The notes under the pieces were generated by a model. The model saw only the letters and a program-made list of their open reading frames with translations. It was not told the DNA's origin and did no database searches. From UMGS1958 sp045542415 (GTDB taxonomy: Bacteria > Bacillota > Clostridia > UBA1381): DNA of 64,000 bases. Positions 46,455 to 54,331 of the stretch are shown here, piece after piece; position 1 is the first letter of the stretch; each line of letters opens with the position of its first letter. A program made the position numbers and the translations under genes. The stretch spans positions 133,768-197,767 of the forward strand of contig JAZQKZ010000070.1 of assembly GCA_045542415.1 (NCBI GenBank), read 5' to 3'.

Positions 46455-46487
46455 TGCTTACACCTCACCCATTTTAATCATGGTGTT

Positions 46488-46516
46488 ATTATACCATATT
46501 CCTCTTTAGTAATCAA
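46488..46516 (-). promoter_or_regulatory. Sigma-A promoter of the DUF1961-mutS2-CLC operon
   Basis: On the minus strand TTGATT (46516-46511) and TATAAT (46493-46488) have a 17-nt spacer and an extended TATGG. Confidence 0.85.
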
Positions 46517-46592
46517 CACCTCATTGTGAATTTTAACAGAATTGATAACATTTTTTTTACAATTTCCCAAAAATGATTGATTTTATTACAAA

Positions 46593-46622
46593 TTTAGTGT
46601 AAAATGTATTGTGGTATATAAT
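46593..46622 (+). promoter_or_regulatory. Probable promoter of glmS
   Basis: A weak TTTAGT (46593-46598) and a perfect TATAAT (46617-46622) lie 18 nt apart. The leader is about 30 nt, which is too short for a glmS ribozyme. Confidence 0.6.
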
Positions 46623-46656
46623 AATTATGAAATACAATTCACGGAGGTATATTAAT

Positions 46657-48483
46657 ATGTGCGGAATAGTTGGATACGTCGGTTCTTCCAATGCAGCTCC
46701 CATTCTTCTTGAGGGACTTTCAAAGCTGGAGTACCGAGGCTATGACAGTGCAGGTATTGCGGTATATAACGGAAATGAAATACAGGTAGAAAAGGCAAAG
46801 GGACGTCTTGCAGTTCTTGCAGAAAAGACAAATGACGGCAGTGCCGTAAACGGTACCGTAGGTATCGGTCATACACGTTGGGCAACTCACGGAGAGCCGT
46901 CGGATGTAAATTCACATCCGCATCTCTCACAGTCAAACCGTTTTGCAGTAGTACATAACGGTATCATCGAGAACTACATCCCCCTGAAAAAGCGTCTTAT
47001 CGAAAAAGGCTTTGAATTTGTTTCAGAAACAGATACAGAGGTAATTGCACATTTATTTGAGTATTATTATAAGGGCGATATCATCGATGCTATGATTAAG
47101 GTAATCAACAAGGTAGAGGGTTCATACGCATTAGGGGTTCTCTGTGCTGATTATCCGGATCAGTTTGTTGCTGTAAGAAAAGCAAGTCCTATGGTAGTAG
47201 GCTTAGGCAAGGGCGAAAACTTTATCGCATCAGACGTTACTGCAATTTTAAAGCATACAAGAGATATATATTATCTTGAGGATAACGAAATTGTTGTATT
47301 GAACAAGGACAGTGTTAAGATTTATAACACTGACAAGGAAGAGCTTGAAAAGGATGTGTTCACGGTTGACTGGGATGTAAGTGCTGCTGAAAAGGGCGGC
47401 TATGAGCATTTCATGATGAAAGAAATCGAGGAGCAGCCCAAAGCTCTCCGTGATACTATTTCACCGAGAATTAAGGATGGCAAGGTTGTTCTTGATGATA
47501 TTTCACTTACTACAGAGGATATCAAGAACATAAGAAAGATTTATATAGTCGCATGCGGAAGTGCTTACCATGTAGGCGTTGTAGGCAAATATATTATCGA
47601 AAAAATGTGCCGTATCCCGGTCGAGGTACAGGTTGCATCAGAGTTCAGATACTGCGATCCTATCGTAGGCTCAAGAGACCTCGTAATTGTAATCAGCCAG
47701 TCAGGTGAGACTGCTGATACACTTGCAGCTCTCAAAGAAGCAAAGAATCACGGTGCAAGAATCCTTTCAATTGTTAATGTCGTAGGAAGTGCTATAGCAA
47801 ATGCATCAGATGATGTTATTTATACATGGGCAGGTCCCGAAATCGCCGTTGCAACTACAAAGGCATATTCAACTCAGCTTGCTGTAATGTATCTCATCTC
47901 ACTCTACATGGCTGATAAGTTGGGCATGGTTACATCAGGCGAATACGCTCAGTATGTAAGAGATATCGAGAACTTACCGGAAATGGTTTCTAAGATTCTT
48001 GAGAACAAGGACGAAATTCAGTATCTTGCTTCAAAGTTCTACAACTGTCAGTCAATTTTCTTTATCGGAAGAAACCTTGACTATGCTGTATGCCTTGAGG
48101 GTTCATTAAAGCTCAAGGAAATTTCATACATTCACTCAGAAGCATACGCTGCCGGTGAATTAAAGCACGGAACAATTTCACTTATTGAAGACGGCACATT
48201 GGTAATAGCACTCGCAACAGGTGCAGATCTCTTTGACAAGACAGTTTCAAATGTCAAGGAAGTCAAGGCAAGAGGTGCGGTTGTAATGGGTGTTACAACC
48301 GAAAATCAGGATGATATGGACAGTGTTGCTGATCATGTAGTAAAGATTCCGTTAATCAACGAAACTTTATTACCGTCACTTTCGGTAATTCCGTTACAGT
48401 TATTCGGTTACTATGTTGCATCATTAAAGGGCTGCGATATCGATAAGCCGAGAAACCTTGCAAAATCGGTTACAGTTGAATAA
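46657..48483 (+). CDS. glmS: Glucosamine-fructose-6-phosphate aminotransferase
   Basis: GlmS makes glucosamine-6-phosphate from fructose-6-phosphate and glutamine, the entry to cell-wall amino sugars. The 608 residues begin MCGIVGYVGSS, so Cys2 becomes the N-terminal nucleophile of the glutaminase domain. HTRWATHGEPSDVNSHPH is conserved. Two SIS isomerase domains (about 285-600) contain ACGSAYHVG and ISQSGETADTLAAL. I start at ATG 46657 after CGGAGG, because Cys must follow Met; an upstream extension is not functional. Confidence 0.97.
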   Translation: MCGIVGYVGSSNAAPILLEGLSKLEYRGYDSAGIAVYNGNEIQVEKAKGRLAVLAEKTNDGSAVNGTVGIGHTRWATHGEPSDVNSHPHLSQSNRFAVVHNGIIENYIPLKKRLIEKGFEFVSETDTEVIAHLFEYYYKGDIIDAMIKVINKVEGSYALGVLCADYPDQFVAVRKASPMVVGLGKGENFIASDVTAILKHTRDIYYLEDNEIVVLNKDSVKIYNTDKEELEKDVFTVDWDVSAAEKGGYEHFMMKEIEEQPKALRDTISPRIKDGKVVLDDISLTTEDIKNIRKIYIVACGSAYHVGVVGKYIIEKMCRIPVEVQVASEFRYCDPIVGSRDLVIVISQSGETADTLAALKEAKNHGARILSIVNVVGSAIANASDDVIYTWAGPEIAVATTKAYSTQLAVMYLISLYMADKLGMVTSGEYAQYVRDIENLPEMVSKILENKDEIQYLASKFYNCQSIFFIGRNLDYAVCLEGSLKLKEISYIHSEAYAAGELKHGTISLIEDGTLVIALATGADLFDKTVSNVKEVKARGAVVMGVTTENQDDMDSVADHVVKIPLINETLLPSLSVIPLQLFGYYVASLKGCDIDKPRNLAKSVTVE

Positions 48484-48486
48484 GGC

Positions 48487-48520
48487 ACAGGAGCTGCAAT
48501 TGCAGCTCCTGTATTTTTTT
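48487..48520 (+). terminator. Rho-independent terminator of glmS
   Basis: The 12-bp perfect stem ACAGGAGCTGCA (48487-48498 with 48501-48512) is followed by ATTTTTTT. Confidence 0.92.
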
Positions 48521-48573
48521 GCTCAGTACTGCACATAATACTGATATACTTATTATGAAAGTGAGTGCAGCAT

Positions 48574-48831
48574 ATGAAAGAATTTCAGTATAAAATTATT
48601 GATGAGATAGGAATACATGCCCGTCCTGCCGGACTACTAGTACGGGAAGCGAAAAAATTCGACTCAAACATCATTATCTATTGCGGTGACAAAAGCTCAA
48701 GTGCAAAATCACTTTTTGGCATTATGGGAATGGGAGTGAAGCACGGCGATACTGTCAGAGTTACGATTGAGGGTGATGATGAAGAAGCGGCAATAAATGC
48801 TCTTGCGGACTTCTTTCGCTCAAATTTATAA
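48574..48831 (+). CDS. HPr-family phosphocarrier protein
   Basis: HPr carries phosphate from PEP through Enzyme I to sugar-specific PTS enzymes and signals carbon status. The 85-residue length is typical. The active His is in GIHARPAGLLVREA (His14-15). The regulatory serine region reads SSSAKSLFGIMGMGVKHGD (about 41-59), as in HPr. The ATG at 48574 is used; the ribosome site (GTGAG) is weak and a GTG 9 bases upstream is possible. No Enzyme I gene is adjacent. Confidence 0.9.
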   Translation: MKEFQYKIIDEIGIHARPAGLLVREAKKFDSNIIIYCGDKSSSAKSLFGIMGMGVKHGDTVRVTIEGDDEEAAINALADFFRSNL

Positions 48832-48833
48832 AA

Positions 48834-48864
48834 AAATCAGACAATGCTTTGCATTGTCTGATTT
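48834..48864. terminator. Bidirectional terminator
   Basis: The 12-bp perfect stem ATCAGACAATGC (48836-48847 with 48851-48862) is flanked by A-run and T-rich sequence, between converging genes. Confidence 0.88.
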
Positions 48865-48874
48865 CTCTTATTGA

Positions 48875-49393
48875 TTATATATACTTAACCGTTTCCGATA
48901 AATCCTTGCGCTTATCATGCAGATGTGCGGGATGTGCATCCTCTGCCGGATATCCCATAGGCAAGAACGCAACAGGCACATAATTCTCCGGCAAATCAAA
49001 TAATTCATACACCTTAGCCGGATTAAAGCTACCTACCCAAGTTGAACCTATTCCCTGCTCCGATGCCGCAAGCATCATATGAGTTACTACAATAGATGCA
49101 TCTACAGTTCCGCTGTCATCACCGTCATAGCCACGCTTCCATGAAGCTTCCTTATCATAGCAAACCAAGAAATTAAGTGGAGCATCAAAGCTGTACTTTG
49201 TACATTCGCTCACCTTTGAAAGTGCTGCTTCACTCTCAATTACAAATATCTTCTGCGGCTGATAATTAACAGCAGTCGGTGCAATTCTTGCAGCTTCCAG
49301 AATATAATCAATCTTTTCTTTTTCTACCTTTGTTTTCGAAAACTTACGACATGAATATCTTGCCTTTGCAAGCTCTAAAAAAGTCTTATCCAT
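48875..49393 (-). CDS. Nitroreductase-family FMN protein
   Basis: This 172-residue protein matches the single-domain nitroreductase fold. ARYSCRKFSKTKVEKEKI is the N-terminal FMN-phosphate site (about 10-27), APTAVNYQPQKIFVI is the flavin contact (about 37-51), and GIGSTWVGSF comes later. Members reduce nitro groups, quinones or flavins with NAD(P)H; the natural substrate is unknown. Its start codon overlaps the stop of the lipoprotein gene, so both share one transcript. Confidence 0.9.
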   Translation of the reverse strand: MDKTFLELAKARYSCRKFSKTKVEKEKIDYILEAARIAPTAVNYQPQKIFVIESEAALSKVSECTKYSFDAPLNFLVCYDKEASWKRGYDGDDSGTVDASIVVTHMMLAASEQGIGSTWVGSFNPAKVYELFDLPENYVPVAFLPMGYPAEDAHPAHLHDKRKDLSETVKYI

Positions 49394-49932
49394 TACTCTG
49401 CCGCCTCCGCATTCATTGCATCAATATTAGCAACCGCAGTTGTTGCCAGATCCTTTAAATAATTAGCCTGTCCCTCATCCGAGCCGCTTCCTGCTGTAAT
49501 AACAATCTCACATCCCTTATAGAACACATGAATTGACGGATATGCTATATATGCATCATCTCCGATTCCGACAACCAGCTGTGCTGACGGACGCGTGAGT
49601 CTTGCATTCTCATAATCCTCCCAAATCTGATCCTCGCTCACTCCGCTAACAGGCTGAATAACCTTTACAATTACCGGGTCTCCTGTTCCTGCCGGATTCG
49701 CACGGTATGACGCTGTTGTTGTATTCTTCTCCGTAACAGCCGCACCGCCCTCAAGCTCTACAGTATAGTTGTCTGCCACAGCAGTCTTTACATTGTCAAT
49801 TGTAAGAACTGCAGCCGCATCAATCATAGGTTCCGGCGTCGGGATCGGCTCTCCGAATATGCCACCCTCTCCGCACGAGCATAAAGACATAGTTATTGTA
49901 ATTGCTGATAATATTGATACAAGCTTTTTCAT
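49393..49932 (-). CDS. Lipoprotein of unknown function
   Basis: The 179 residues start with a lipoprotein signal: a basic start, hydrophobic core and lipobox ending LCSC, so Cys19 or Cys20 is lipidated. A mature domain of about 150 residues has repeated Ala/Val and Thr and two Trp/Tyr-rich stretches (EDQIWEDYENARLT, AYIAYPSIHVFYKGCEIVIT). It looks like a small alpha/beta surface domain without a family I can name. It is upstream of and coupled to the nitroreductase. The promoter is consensus. Confidence 0.78.
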   Translation of the reverse strand: MKKLVSILSAITITMSLCSCGEGGIFGEPIPTPEPMIDAAAVLTIDNVKTAVADNYTVELEGGAAVTEKNTTTASYRANPAGTGDPVIVKVIQPVSGVSEDQIWEDYENARLTRPSAQLVVGIGDDAYIAYPSIHVFYKGCEIVITAGSGSDEGQANYLKDLATTAVANIDAMNAEAAE

Positions 49933-49963
49933 ATTAACCTCCGAATAGTTATTTTATATAAGT

Positions 49964-49992
49964 ATTATATCACATTCCAATTCGATAGTCAA
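49964..49992 (-). promoter_or_regulatory. Sigma-A promoter of the lipoprotein-nitroreductase operon
   Basis: On the minus strand TTGACT (49992-49987) and TATAAT (49969-49964) have a 17-nt spacer. Confidence 0.85.
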
Positions 49993-50031
49993 ACCTTTCT
50001 GCATATTTTTTATAAATTTACATATTCCTCA

Positions 50032-52065
50032 TCAGCATTCCTCAAGCACAACAACATCGTATCCACCTATTGTAATCTTGTCGGCAAACACTTCCCCGCT
50101 TATCATATCCTTAAAGCTTCTGTGACATGCAAATTCTACAGCTTCACCGGCATAATTTATAAGGAATATACGCCTATTTCTTACCGAGAGTTCTATCTCT
50201 TCCGGAATGTCTATCATTTTATCAATCCCATAAGGTGATGTAATTCCCTCAAGCTCTATAAAAGCCTTTGCACTATCCTCAGCAAATGCCGAACCGACAT
50301 AATAGACTTTACCGTTTCCGATAGTTTTCACGACAACCGCAGGCTTGCCTTTATAATAGTTATTTTCAAATACTCCCAGTACTTCACCGTCTGTAATATT
50401 CAATATATCATTAAAGCACGGTGCACTCACTTTTTTACCTGCAACATTTATAAACTGCTCCTCATCATACGGTGAGAAAAATGTAAAGTCTTCTACCTCC
50501 GCTCCGCATAACGGCGCTGCATGACACGGCATCGGAGTCATATAACATATTCCGTTCATATCCTTATATCCCGTGCGGCATCCGAGAATTACAGTACCGC
50601 CCTGCTCGGCATAAGCTCTTAAAAGCTCAGCTCTCTTTCCATTAAGAATTGTCGGATGCGGATATACTATCAGCTTATATTTAAGCAGTTGTTCAAGCTC
50701 TGTTTCATCATCAATATAAACCATATCATGCGGTATATGCTTTTTCTGGAAGCCTCTGAACCATCCGTCATAGCTTATGTTGTCAACCTCTGAGTGCCAT
50801 ACATCCTCGTCAGCATCCCACTCATTGTCGTAATCCTTCATAAGTGCAACCTCTGCAACATATTCATTTCCGCATACTGCCTGTATTTTCTGAATGTCTT
50901 TGTATGTTCTTTCAAGCTCACGGGTTCTTCTGTTAGGACGGTTACAGTAGTCATTCAGACCGTGCCAGTATATTTCTGTACCGTAGGTACATGTACGCCA
51001 ACGGAAATAGCTTACAAAATCCGCACCGTGTGCAATTGACTGTAATGTCCACAAACGCATCTGACCCGGCTTTGGTGAGGGTTGTTCCATTCTGTGATTC
51101 CACCCGGACGGTCCCGACTGTTGCTCCATGATTCCAAAAATCGGCGAAATTGCTCTTGTACGAGTCAGATTGTATGAGCTGTTACGGTCACGCATGCCAT
51201 TCTGACGTGATACATCAAGTCTCCTGTCATAAGCAAAGTTCGGATAGTTATCATATGTAATATAGTCCAGGACCTCATTGACAAGCTTCTGATAATCTAT
51301 ATTACCGAACAAACCATTCGTTGTAATATCTGCATCTGTATATTTACGGATTATATCTGCCTGAAGCTTAAAAAAGCTTATAACAGTATCAGATATAAAT
51401 CTCTTCTGAAGCAATGACATATGTGGATTTCCGAGCCTGCCTGCATTGGTTCGTCTGGGTAGATATACCTCATCCCATGAAGTATAGGTCTGATTCCAGA
51501 AGTTTGCACCTATAGCTTCATTTAATGCGTCAAGTGTTTCAAATTTATTCTTAAGATATTCACGAAATGCCTTATGATCACTCTCCGAATAATACAAGTT
51601 ACACTCACAGTTAATCTCATTATCAAGCTGCCATGCTATAATATTCGGATATTTACTGTAATGCTCTGCAATTTTTTCCGTAATCCTTGACACAAAGAAA
51701 CGGTACTTTCCCGAATTAAGATTACAGTGTCTTCTCTGACCGTGACGGATAAGGTTGCCGTCAATATCTGCATTTAATATTTCCGGGTATTTTTCGCTCA
51801 TCCAAGCCGGAGGTGTTGCTGACGGAGTACAGAAAATAACCTTGATGTGCTCTTCAAGTGCCAGATCCATAAATTCGTCAAAGAAAGAAAAGTCAAATTC
51901 TCCCTCATGCGGTTCAAATTTATTCCATGCAAATTCCGCTATACGGATAACCTCTATACCATATTCTTTCATTCTTCTGAGGTCGTCACTCCACAGTGAC
52001 TTATCCCAATGCTCCGGATAGTAACATACACCAAGAGTTATGTGATCAAAGTTTAAGCTTTTCAT
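50032..52065 (-). CDS. GH42 beta-galactosidase
   Basis: This 677-residue glycoside hydrolase hydrolyses beta-galactosides inside the cell; no signal peptide is present. The TIM barrel begins LGVCYYPEHWDKSLWSDDLR. The acid/base is Glu150 in AWQLDNEINCECN and the nucleophile is the Glu in FGIMEQQSGPSGWN (about 310). Cys114, Cys153 and Cys155 match part of the zinc cluster of some GH42 enzymes. A Rossmann-like trimerisation domain and a small beta domain follow. Gut GH42 enzymes often act on galacto-oligosaccharides or plant galactans. Galactokinase is 31 kb away. Confidence 0.94.
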   Translation of the reverse strand: MKSLNFDHITLGVCYYPEHWDKSLWSDDLRRMKEYGIEVIRIAEFAWNKFEPHEGEFDFSFFDEFMDLALEEHIKVIFCTPSATPPAWMSEKYPEILNADIDGNLIRHGQRRHCNLNSGKYRFFVSRITEKIAEHYSKYPNIIAWQLDNEINCECNLYYSESDHKAFREYLKNKFETLDALNEAIGANFWNQTYTSWDEVYLPRRTNAGRLGNPHMSLLQKRFISDTVISFFKLQADIIRKYTDADITTNGLFGNIDYQKLVNEVLDYITYDNYPNFAYDRRLDVSRQNGMRDRNSSYNLTRTRAISPIFGIMEQQSGPSGWNHRMEQPSPKPGQMRLWTLQSIAHGADFVSYFRWRTCTYGTEIYWHGLNDYCNRPNRRTRELERTYKDIQKIQAVCGNEYVAEVALMKDYDNEWDADEDVWHSEVDNISYDGWFRGFQKKHIPHDMVYIDDETELEQLLKYKLIVYPHPTILNGKRAELLRAYAEQGGTVILGCRTGYKDMNGICYMTPMPCHAAPLCGAEVEDFTFFSPYDEEQFINVAGKKVSAPCFNDILNITDGEVLGVFENNYYKGKPAVVVKTIGNGKVYYVGSAFAEDSAKAFIELEGITSPYGIDKMIDIPEEIELSVRNRRIFLINYAGEAVEFACHRSFKDMISGEVFADKITIGGYDVVVLEEC

Positions 52066-52097
52066 ATACTTTCTCCTTTTTATATGTTTATATTAAT

Positions 52098-52126
52098 ATT
52101 GTATCATTTCTTCATCCCAACGTCAA
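52098..52126 (-). promoter_or_regulatory. Sigma-A promoter of the GH42 gene
   Basis: On the minus strand TTGACG (52126-52121) and TACAAT (52103-52098) have a 17-nt spacer and TGA before the -10. Confidence 0.75.
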
Positions 52127-52275
52127 GAATAGGATATTAATATTATACTCAGAAAATTGTATATTGTCCATATAAGTATCCCGCCTAACAGTGCATACCG
52201 TGCCGCCATTTCTCCAATTTCTACGAAAAGCATTTCACCGACGGAGGTTCCTTGTGTTATATAATTAACTGATAA

Positions 52276-52305
52276 CAAAAAAATCCTGTCTTGCGACAAG
52301 ATTTT
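52276..52305 (-). terminator. Terminator of the tRNA-Ser transcript
   Basis: AAATCCTGTC (52281-52290) pairs with GACAAGATTT (52295-52304), including G-U pairs, around a 4-nt loop. Seven T follow on the minus strand. Confidence 0.85.
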
Positions 52306-52310
52306 TCCAG

Positions 52311-52398
52311 CGGAGAAGGAGGGATTTGAACCCTCGCGCCGGTTTCCCGACCTACACCCTTAGCAGGGGCGCCTCTTCGGCCTCTTGAGTACTTCTCC
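52311..52398 (-). tRNA. tRNA-Ser (anticodon GCT)
   Basis: An 88-nt class II tRNA. The acceptor GGAGAAG (52398-52392) pairs with CTTCTCC (52318-52312), with G as discriminator. The anticodon loop is CTGCTAA, there is a long variable arm, and the T-arm is GAGGGTTCAAATCCCTC. CCA is not encoded. It reads AGC/AGU codons. Confidence 0.96.
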
Positions 52399-52432
52399 AT
52401 GATCCAAATTTAATATTTAATTATATAAAAAG

Positions 52433-52518
52433 AGGAGAGAGCGGGATTCGAACCCGCGGACGGCGGAACCGTCACCGGTTTTCAAGACCGGCTCTTTCAA
52501 CCACTCAGACATCTCTCC
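52433..52518 (-). tRNA. tRNA-Ser (anticodon TGA)
   Basis: An 86-nt class II tRNA. The acceptor GGAGAGA (52518-52512) pairs with TCTCTCC (52440-52434). The anticodon stem-loop is CCGGTCTTGAAAACCGG, there is a long variable arm, and the T-arm is GCGGGTTCGAATCCCGC. The discriminator reads U rather than the usual G, and CCA is not encoded. It is transcribed ahead of the GCT gene. Confidence 0.95.
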
Positions 52519-52558
52519 AAATTGCTTTTTATTTGCTGTTGATTTATCAACAAGGAAT

Positions 52559-52587
52559 ATTATAGCACACTACACCCTCTTTGTCAA
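52559..52587 (-). promoter_or_regulatory. Strong sigma-A promoter of the tRNA-Ser pair
   Basis: On the minus strand TTGACA (52587-52582) and TATAAT (52564-52559) are perfect, with a 17-nt spacer, about 40 nt before the first tRNA. Confidence 0.92.
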
Positions 52588-52698
52588 GCGTTTTTTTAAT
52601 TTTTTTACCTTATTTGTTTTTTAGCTATTCTCCCGTCCTTGTTACGAAAATCTAATAATAAACCTCTGCTAATCAGCTTAAACCCTTGATTTATCATT

Positions 52699-52727
52699 AT
52701 TATAGCCCATTTTTTATTGAATAACAA
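52699..52727 (-). promoter_or_regulatory. Second leftward promoter-like element
   Basis: On the minus strand TTGTTA (52727-52722) and TATAAT (52704-52699) have a 17-nt spacer. It lies in the 357-bp gap between the tRNAs and the SCP2 gene and would read toward the tRNAs. The sequence from about 52600 to 52690 shows no gene or clear structure. Confidence 0.5.
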
Positions 52728-52771
52728 CAATTTTTCCTAAGGTGGCACCAAAAAAAACGTTATTTTATTAA

Positions 52772-52800
52772 TTGACATAAAAAATAAAATAATATATAAT
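52772..52800 (+). promoter_or_regulatory. Perfect sigma-A promoter of the SCP2 gene
   Basis: TTGACA (52772-52777) and TATAAT (52795-52800) have a 17-nt spacer in AT-rich DNA. A leader of about 70 nt with a weak stem (GGGCAT with ATGCTC, about 52832-52851) precedes the AUG and its GGAGGA site. High expression is likely. Confidence 0.92.
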
Positions 52801-52875
52801 GTTACTCGTAATTATACGATATCCGGAAGATGGGCATTTCAAAGATGCTCAAGAGTAAATGGAGGAATTATAACT

Positions 52876-53421
52876 ATGACATACGAAGCAGCATTTAAAA
52901 AGCTTAAGGAAAAGTTCGCAAATGTAGATTCATCAAAGCTCGCTGATATGGCAATTCAGTTCACATTGTCAGACGAGGATTGCGGCGGTACATTTTACGC
53001 AGAGGTAAAGAACGGTGCACTCGCAGTAGAGCCGTATGATTACAAGGATAATGACGCTGTTGTTGATGTAACAAGAGCTGCATTAACTAAGATTTTAGAC
53101 AGCAAGCTCACAATTGAGAAGGCTATCGAAAAGGGTGACCTCACAGTTAAGGGTGACCTCGAGAAGATTAAGTCAGTTGCTGATTCTATCGTGGCTCCGG
53201 TTAAGAAGCCGGCTGCTAAGAAGACAGCTACAAAGGCAACTGTTGCAAAGACAACTAAGACTGCTGCAAAGAAGGCAGAGGCTCCGGCTGAAACTAAAGC
53301 AGCTGCAACAAAGACAACTAAGACTGCTGCAAAGAAAGCAGAGGCTCCGGCTGAAACCAAGGCAACTGCAAAGAAAACAACTGCAACAAAGGCTCCGGCA
53401 GCAAAGAAGACAACAAAATAA
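52876..53421 (+). CDS. SCP2 sterol-carrier domain protein with histone-H1-like Lys/Ala tail
   Basis: In this 181-residue protein the first part (about 1-105) has the SCP2 lipid-binding fold: AIQFTLSDEDCGGTFYAEVKNGALAVEPYDY, then DAVVDVTRAALTKIL and KGDLTVKGDLEKIKSVADSI (broken here at strand borders). The tail (about 110-181) is made of K, A, T and P with AAKK and TATK motifs. It carries a 21-residue repeat encoded by a 63-bp DNA repeat from 53251 and 53314. It resembles histone H1 and bacterial H1-like tails that bind DNA or RNA. Lipid binding and nucleic-acid binding are both inferred. It is a monocistronic gene with a perfect promoter. Confidence 0.85.
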   Translation: MTYEAAFKKLKEKFANVDSSKLADMAIQFTLSDEDCGGTFYAEVKNGALAVEPYDYKDNDAVVDVTRAALTKILDSKLTIEKAIEKGDLTVKGDLEKIKSVADSIVAPVKKPAAKKTATKATVAKTTKTAAKKAEAPAETKAAATKTTKTAAKKAEAPAETKATAKKTTATKAPAAKKTTK

Positions 53422-53448
53422 ACAATTATCCGGATTGTATAAACACAA

Positions 53449-53480
53449 GGAGGGGGCATTTATTGCACTCCTCCATTTTT
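53449..53480 (+). terminator. Terminator of the SCP2 gene
   Basis: GGAGGGGGCA (53449-53458) pairs imperfectly with TGCACTCCTCC (53464-53474), and ATTTTT follows. Confidence 0.75.
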
Positions 53481-53495
53481 ATATAGAGGTATATT

Positions 53496-54269
53496 ATGAA
53501 AACAACACTTACAATTGCCGGTTCAGACTCCATCGGCGGTGCAGGAATACAAGCTGACTTGAAAACCATGACCGCTTTAGGCATTTACGGAATGAGCGTT
53601 ATAACTGCTGTAACCGCACAAAATACACTTGGAGTATCCGCTGTTTATAATATGACTGCAAATATAATCAAAGCCCAGCTTGACGCTGTGTTTACCGATA
53701 TTTTCCCCGACAGCGTAAAAATAGGTATGCTCTCAACTGCCGAAATAATATCTACTGTAGCAGATGCGTTGAAAAAATACACTCCAAAAAATATTGTACT
53801 TGACCCGGTTATGATTTCAACAAGCGGGCATTCGCTTTTGGATTGTGATGCACAAAATACTCTTATTTCAAGACTCTTCCCTCTCGCCCATCTCATTACT
53901 CCGAATATTCCGGAGGCACAATGTCTTTTGGGATATGAGATAAAGGACGCTGCTGATATGGAAAAGGCGGCAACTGAGCTTTGCGGGAAATATGATATTT
54001 CCGTACTGTTAAAGGGCGGTCATCTCACCGGAAGTGATTTTCTTTGCACTCCTAATTCACAGCATTGGTATAAAGGCAGCATTATTCACAACCCCAACAC
54101 ACACGGAACAGGTTGCACTCTTTCGTCGGCAATAGCTTCATATCTTGCAAAGGGATATCCCATGCATGATGCAGTCAGCGCCGCAAAAAAATATATAACA
54201 GGAGCAATTTCAGATATGCTGGACTTAGGCAAAGGCAACGGACCGATTAACCATATGTGGCAAAAATAA
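53496..54269 (+). CDS. thiD: HMP/HMP-phosphate kinase
   Basis: ThiD phosphorylates hydroxymethylpyrimidine twice for thiamine synthesis or salvage; related enzymes act on pyridoxal. The 257-residue ribokinase-fold protein has TIAGSDSIGGAGIQADLKTM (residues 5-24) and the anion hole NTHGTGCTLSSAIASYLA (about 204-221) with the catalytic Asp position replaced by Cys (GTGC), as in normal ThiD. No TPP riboswitch is visible in the short leader. TAGAGG precedes the ATG. Confidence 0.93.
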   Translation: MKTTLTIAGSDSIGGAGIQADLKTMTALGIYGMSVITAVTAQNTLGVSAVYNMTANIIKAQLDAVFTDIFPDSVKIGMLSTAEIISTVADALKKYTPKNIVLDPVMISTSGHSLLDCDAQNTLISRLFPLAHLITPNIPEAQCLLGYEIKDAADMEKAATELCGKYDISVLLKGGHLTGSDFLCTPNSQHWYKGSIIHNPNTHGTGCTLSSAIASYLAKGYPMHDAVSAAKKYITGAISDMLDLGKGNGPINHMWQK

Positions 54270-54299
54270 TTGACAAAGTATTATTCTTCATGATATAAT
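54270..54299 (+). promoter_or_regulatory. Sigma-A promoter of rqcH
   Basis: TTGACA (54270-54275) and TATAAT (54294-54299) have an 18-nt spacer and an upstream TGA. Confidence 0.85.
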
Positions 54300-54331
54300 C
54301 AAACAGTATTAAATAAAAGGAACGAAAAATA

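Noticed and set aside
46500..46656. glmS ribozyme before glmS
   Set aside because: The leader after the predicted start is only about 30 nt and lacks the conserved ribozyme core; the rest of the gap is promoter DNA.
52608..52697. 29-residue leftward ORF (starts MINQGFKLISRG)
   Set aside because: Its ATG lies against the -10 hexamer of a promoter, so it would not be in the transcript, and it has no ribosome site.
53422..53495. TPP riboswitch upstream of thiD
   Set aside because: The gap is too short and is filled by the SCP2 terminator; no conserved riboswitch segments are seen.
53040..53557. Long ORFs opposite and out of frame with the SCP2 tail
   Set aside because: They are shadows of the low-complexity Lys/Ala codons (runs of LRQQ or VFFAAV) and have no start signals of their own.
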